A stretch of DNA of 64,000 nt from Synchiropus splendidus (Eukaryota > Chordata > Actinopteri > Syngnathiformes > Callionymidae). Of the stretch, positions 62,701 through 64,000 are shown piece by piece. The number at the start of each line of letters is the position of its first letter. The first letter of the stretch is position 1. The DNA lies in assembly GCF_027744825.2 (NCBI RefSeq), contig NC_071339.1, forward strand, positions 27,513,501 to 27,577,500. Reading direction: 5' to 3'. Position numbers and translations under genes: made by a program. The notes under the pieces are model-generated. The model did no database searches and was not told the origin of the DNA. It saw nothing but the letters and a program-made list of their open reading frames with translations.

Positions 62701-64000
62701 AGAAAACGCGTTTTCAGCCTGACATAAGGTGGGTTCCGGAACGCCAAACACAAAAATGTTTATGTCTTTGGAAAAACACTTCTGACAGCTTAGATTTGAT
62801 GTGCAACTACTAGAAAGACCGTTTGTGCTACAGTGGCAGGTTAAAATTTCATGTTCTGAAGCTTCCCTGCAAAGTTATGGCACAATGCAGAAAATGCGTT
62901 TTCAGCCTGAGATAAGGAGGGTTCCGGAACGCCAAACATAAAAATGTTGATAACTTTGGAAAAACACTTCAGACAGGTGAGATTTGATGTGCAACTACTA
63001 GAAAGACCCTTTCTGTGACAGTGGGAGGTTAAAATTTCATGTTCTGAAGCTTCCCTGCAAAGTTATGGCACTATGCAGAAAACGCGTTTTCAGCCTGAGA
63101 TAAGGTGGGTTCCGGAACGCCAAACATAAAATTCTTGATAACTTTGGAAAAAACATTTCAGACAGCTTAGATATGATGTGCAACTACTAGAAAAAGCCTT
63201 TCTGCTATAGTGGGAGGTGAAACTTTCATGTTCTGAAGCTTTCCTTCAAAGTTATGGCACAATGCAGAAAACGCGTTTTCAGCCTGAGATAAGGTGGGTT
63301 CCGGAACGCCAAACATAAAAATGTTCATACCTTTGGAAAAACACTTCAGGCAGCTTAGATTTGATGTGCAACTACTAGAAAGACCCTTTCTGCTACAGTG
63401 GGAGGTTAAAATTTCATGTTCTGAAGCTTCGCTGCAAAGTTATGGCACAATGCAGAAAACGCGTTTTCAGCCTGATATAAGGTGGGTTCCGGAACGCCAA
63501 ACACAAAAATGTTTATAACTTTGGAAAAACACTTCAGACAGCTTCGATTTGATGTGCAACTACTAGAAAGACCGTTTCTGCTATAGTGGGAGGTCAAAAT
63601 TTCATGTTCTGAAGCTTCCCTGCAAAGTTATGGGACAATGCAGAAAATGCATTTTCATCCTGAGATTAGGTCGATTCCGGAACGCCAAACATAAAACTGT
63701 TGATAACTTTGGAAAAACACTTCAGACAGCTTCGATTTGATGTGCAACTACTAGAAAGACCCTTTCTGCTATAGTGGGAGGTGAAAATTTCATGTTCTGA
63801 AGCTTCCTTGCAAAGTTATGGCACAATGCAGAAAATGCGTTTTCAGCCTGAGATAAGGTTGATTCCGGAACGCCAAACATAAAAATGTTGATAACTTTGG
63901 AAAAACACTTCAGACAGCTTAGATTTGATGTGTAACTACTAGAAAGACAATTTCTGCTATAGTGGTAGGTGAAACTTTCATGTTCTGAAGCTTTCCTTCA
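62701..64000. repeat. Satellite block present three times (copy 3), running off the window
   Basis: 62701-63490 matches 55201-55990 at 7,500 bp and, after a short divergent stretch at about 63490-63640, the match resumes at 7,499 bp through to the end of the window. About 1.3 kb of a larger duplicon of 40 monomers (nominal 7,520 bp less 20) is therefore visible. Confidence 0.85.

Larger units (their letters stand above)
46400..64000. repeat. 188-bp satellite array, right domain
   Basis: About 93 monomers in unchanged orientation, running off the right edge. This domain is enriched in the GGTGGGTTCCGGAACGCC class with CTACAGTGGGAGGTTAAAAT. Sub-blocks share GTCGTTTCCGAAACGCCAACCT (near 56925, 57300, 58425 and 61595), TTCCAAAGGTTCCC (51968, 53473 and 60785) and GAAAACGCATTTTGAGACTGAG (53890, 54065, 54640, 54830, 61200, 62140). 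Several multi-monomer duplications are listed separately. The + strand frames of about 61-74 codons repeating LEKHFRQLRFDVQLLERP are satellite sequence. Confidence 0.95.

Noticed and set aside
1471..63597. Well over 100 open frames of 60-123 codons on both strands with near-identical translations
   Set aside because: They repeat at 188-bp spacing, overlap on opposite strands and follow the satellite exactly. They lack a common start context and their similarity is explained by DNA-level repetition. No domain is recognisable.
1..64000. CRISPR array, because of regularly repeated sequence
   Set aside because: The repeat unit is a contiguous 188 bp with no unique spacers, and no cas genes are present.
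1..64000. Inverted segments or orientation switches in the array
   Set aside because: The landmark series (GATAACTTTGG, GAAGCTTCC, CCTGAGATAAGG) reads in the same direction wherever I followed it; I found no inversion.

Overview
The whole window is eukaryotic satellite DNA. I find no protein-coding, rRNA, tRNA or CRISPR feature in it. About 62.3 kb is one head-to-tail tandem array with a 188-bp monomer, roughly 330 copies, all in the same orientation on the given strand. The only non-satellite DNA is a 1,692-bp insertion at 4832-6523. It begins TG, ends CA and is flanked by a perfect 5-bp duplication (GATAA), which are the hallmarks of a solo LTR left by an LTR retrotransposon or endogenous retrovirus. 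Satellite phase is exactly preserved across it: the landmark GATAA falls at 4639, 4827, 6524 and 6712, that is 188 + insertion + 188.

Layout. 1-4831: diverged monomers with local one- and two-monomer duplications. 4832-6523: solo LTR with a TATA box, AATAAA, two internal tandem repeats and several hairpins. 6524-21700: heterogeneous monomers with short, scattered multimer duplications and several truncated monomers. About 21700-46400: a homogenised core. It holds a 15-monomer (2,820-bp) higher-order unit present twice in tandem at about 99.6% identity (27679-30291 and 30499-33111), and a duplication of about 8 kb (about 21.7-30.4 kb and 35.6-44.0 kb) whose copies lie 72-74 monomers apart. About 46400-64000: a further domain of related monomers with 4-, 8- and 12-monomer duplications and copies about 7.3 and 7.5 kb apart, the last running off the end of the window.

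The many 60-123-codon open frames are satellite sequence read in one frame. Because 188 is not a multiple of 3, the frame shifts at every monomer and no long frame can be maintained. Longer frames arise where a monomer has gained or lost a base.

Organism: a eukaryote, probably an animal. A retroviral-type LTR and monomer variants that look like CpG decay (C to T or G to A in the ACGCG and CCGG motifs) fit a CpG-methylating, vertebrate-like genome, but I do not recognise the satellite or the LTR family and cannot name the species. A pericentromeric, centromeric or other heterochromatic location is plausible but not shown by the sequence. There is no operon or pathway logic here; the biology is satellite turnover (unequal exchange, amplification, conversion) and one retroelement insertion. 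Coordinates and identity estimates were worked out by hand.
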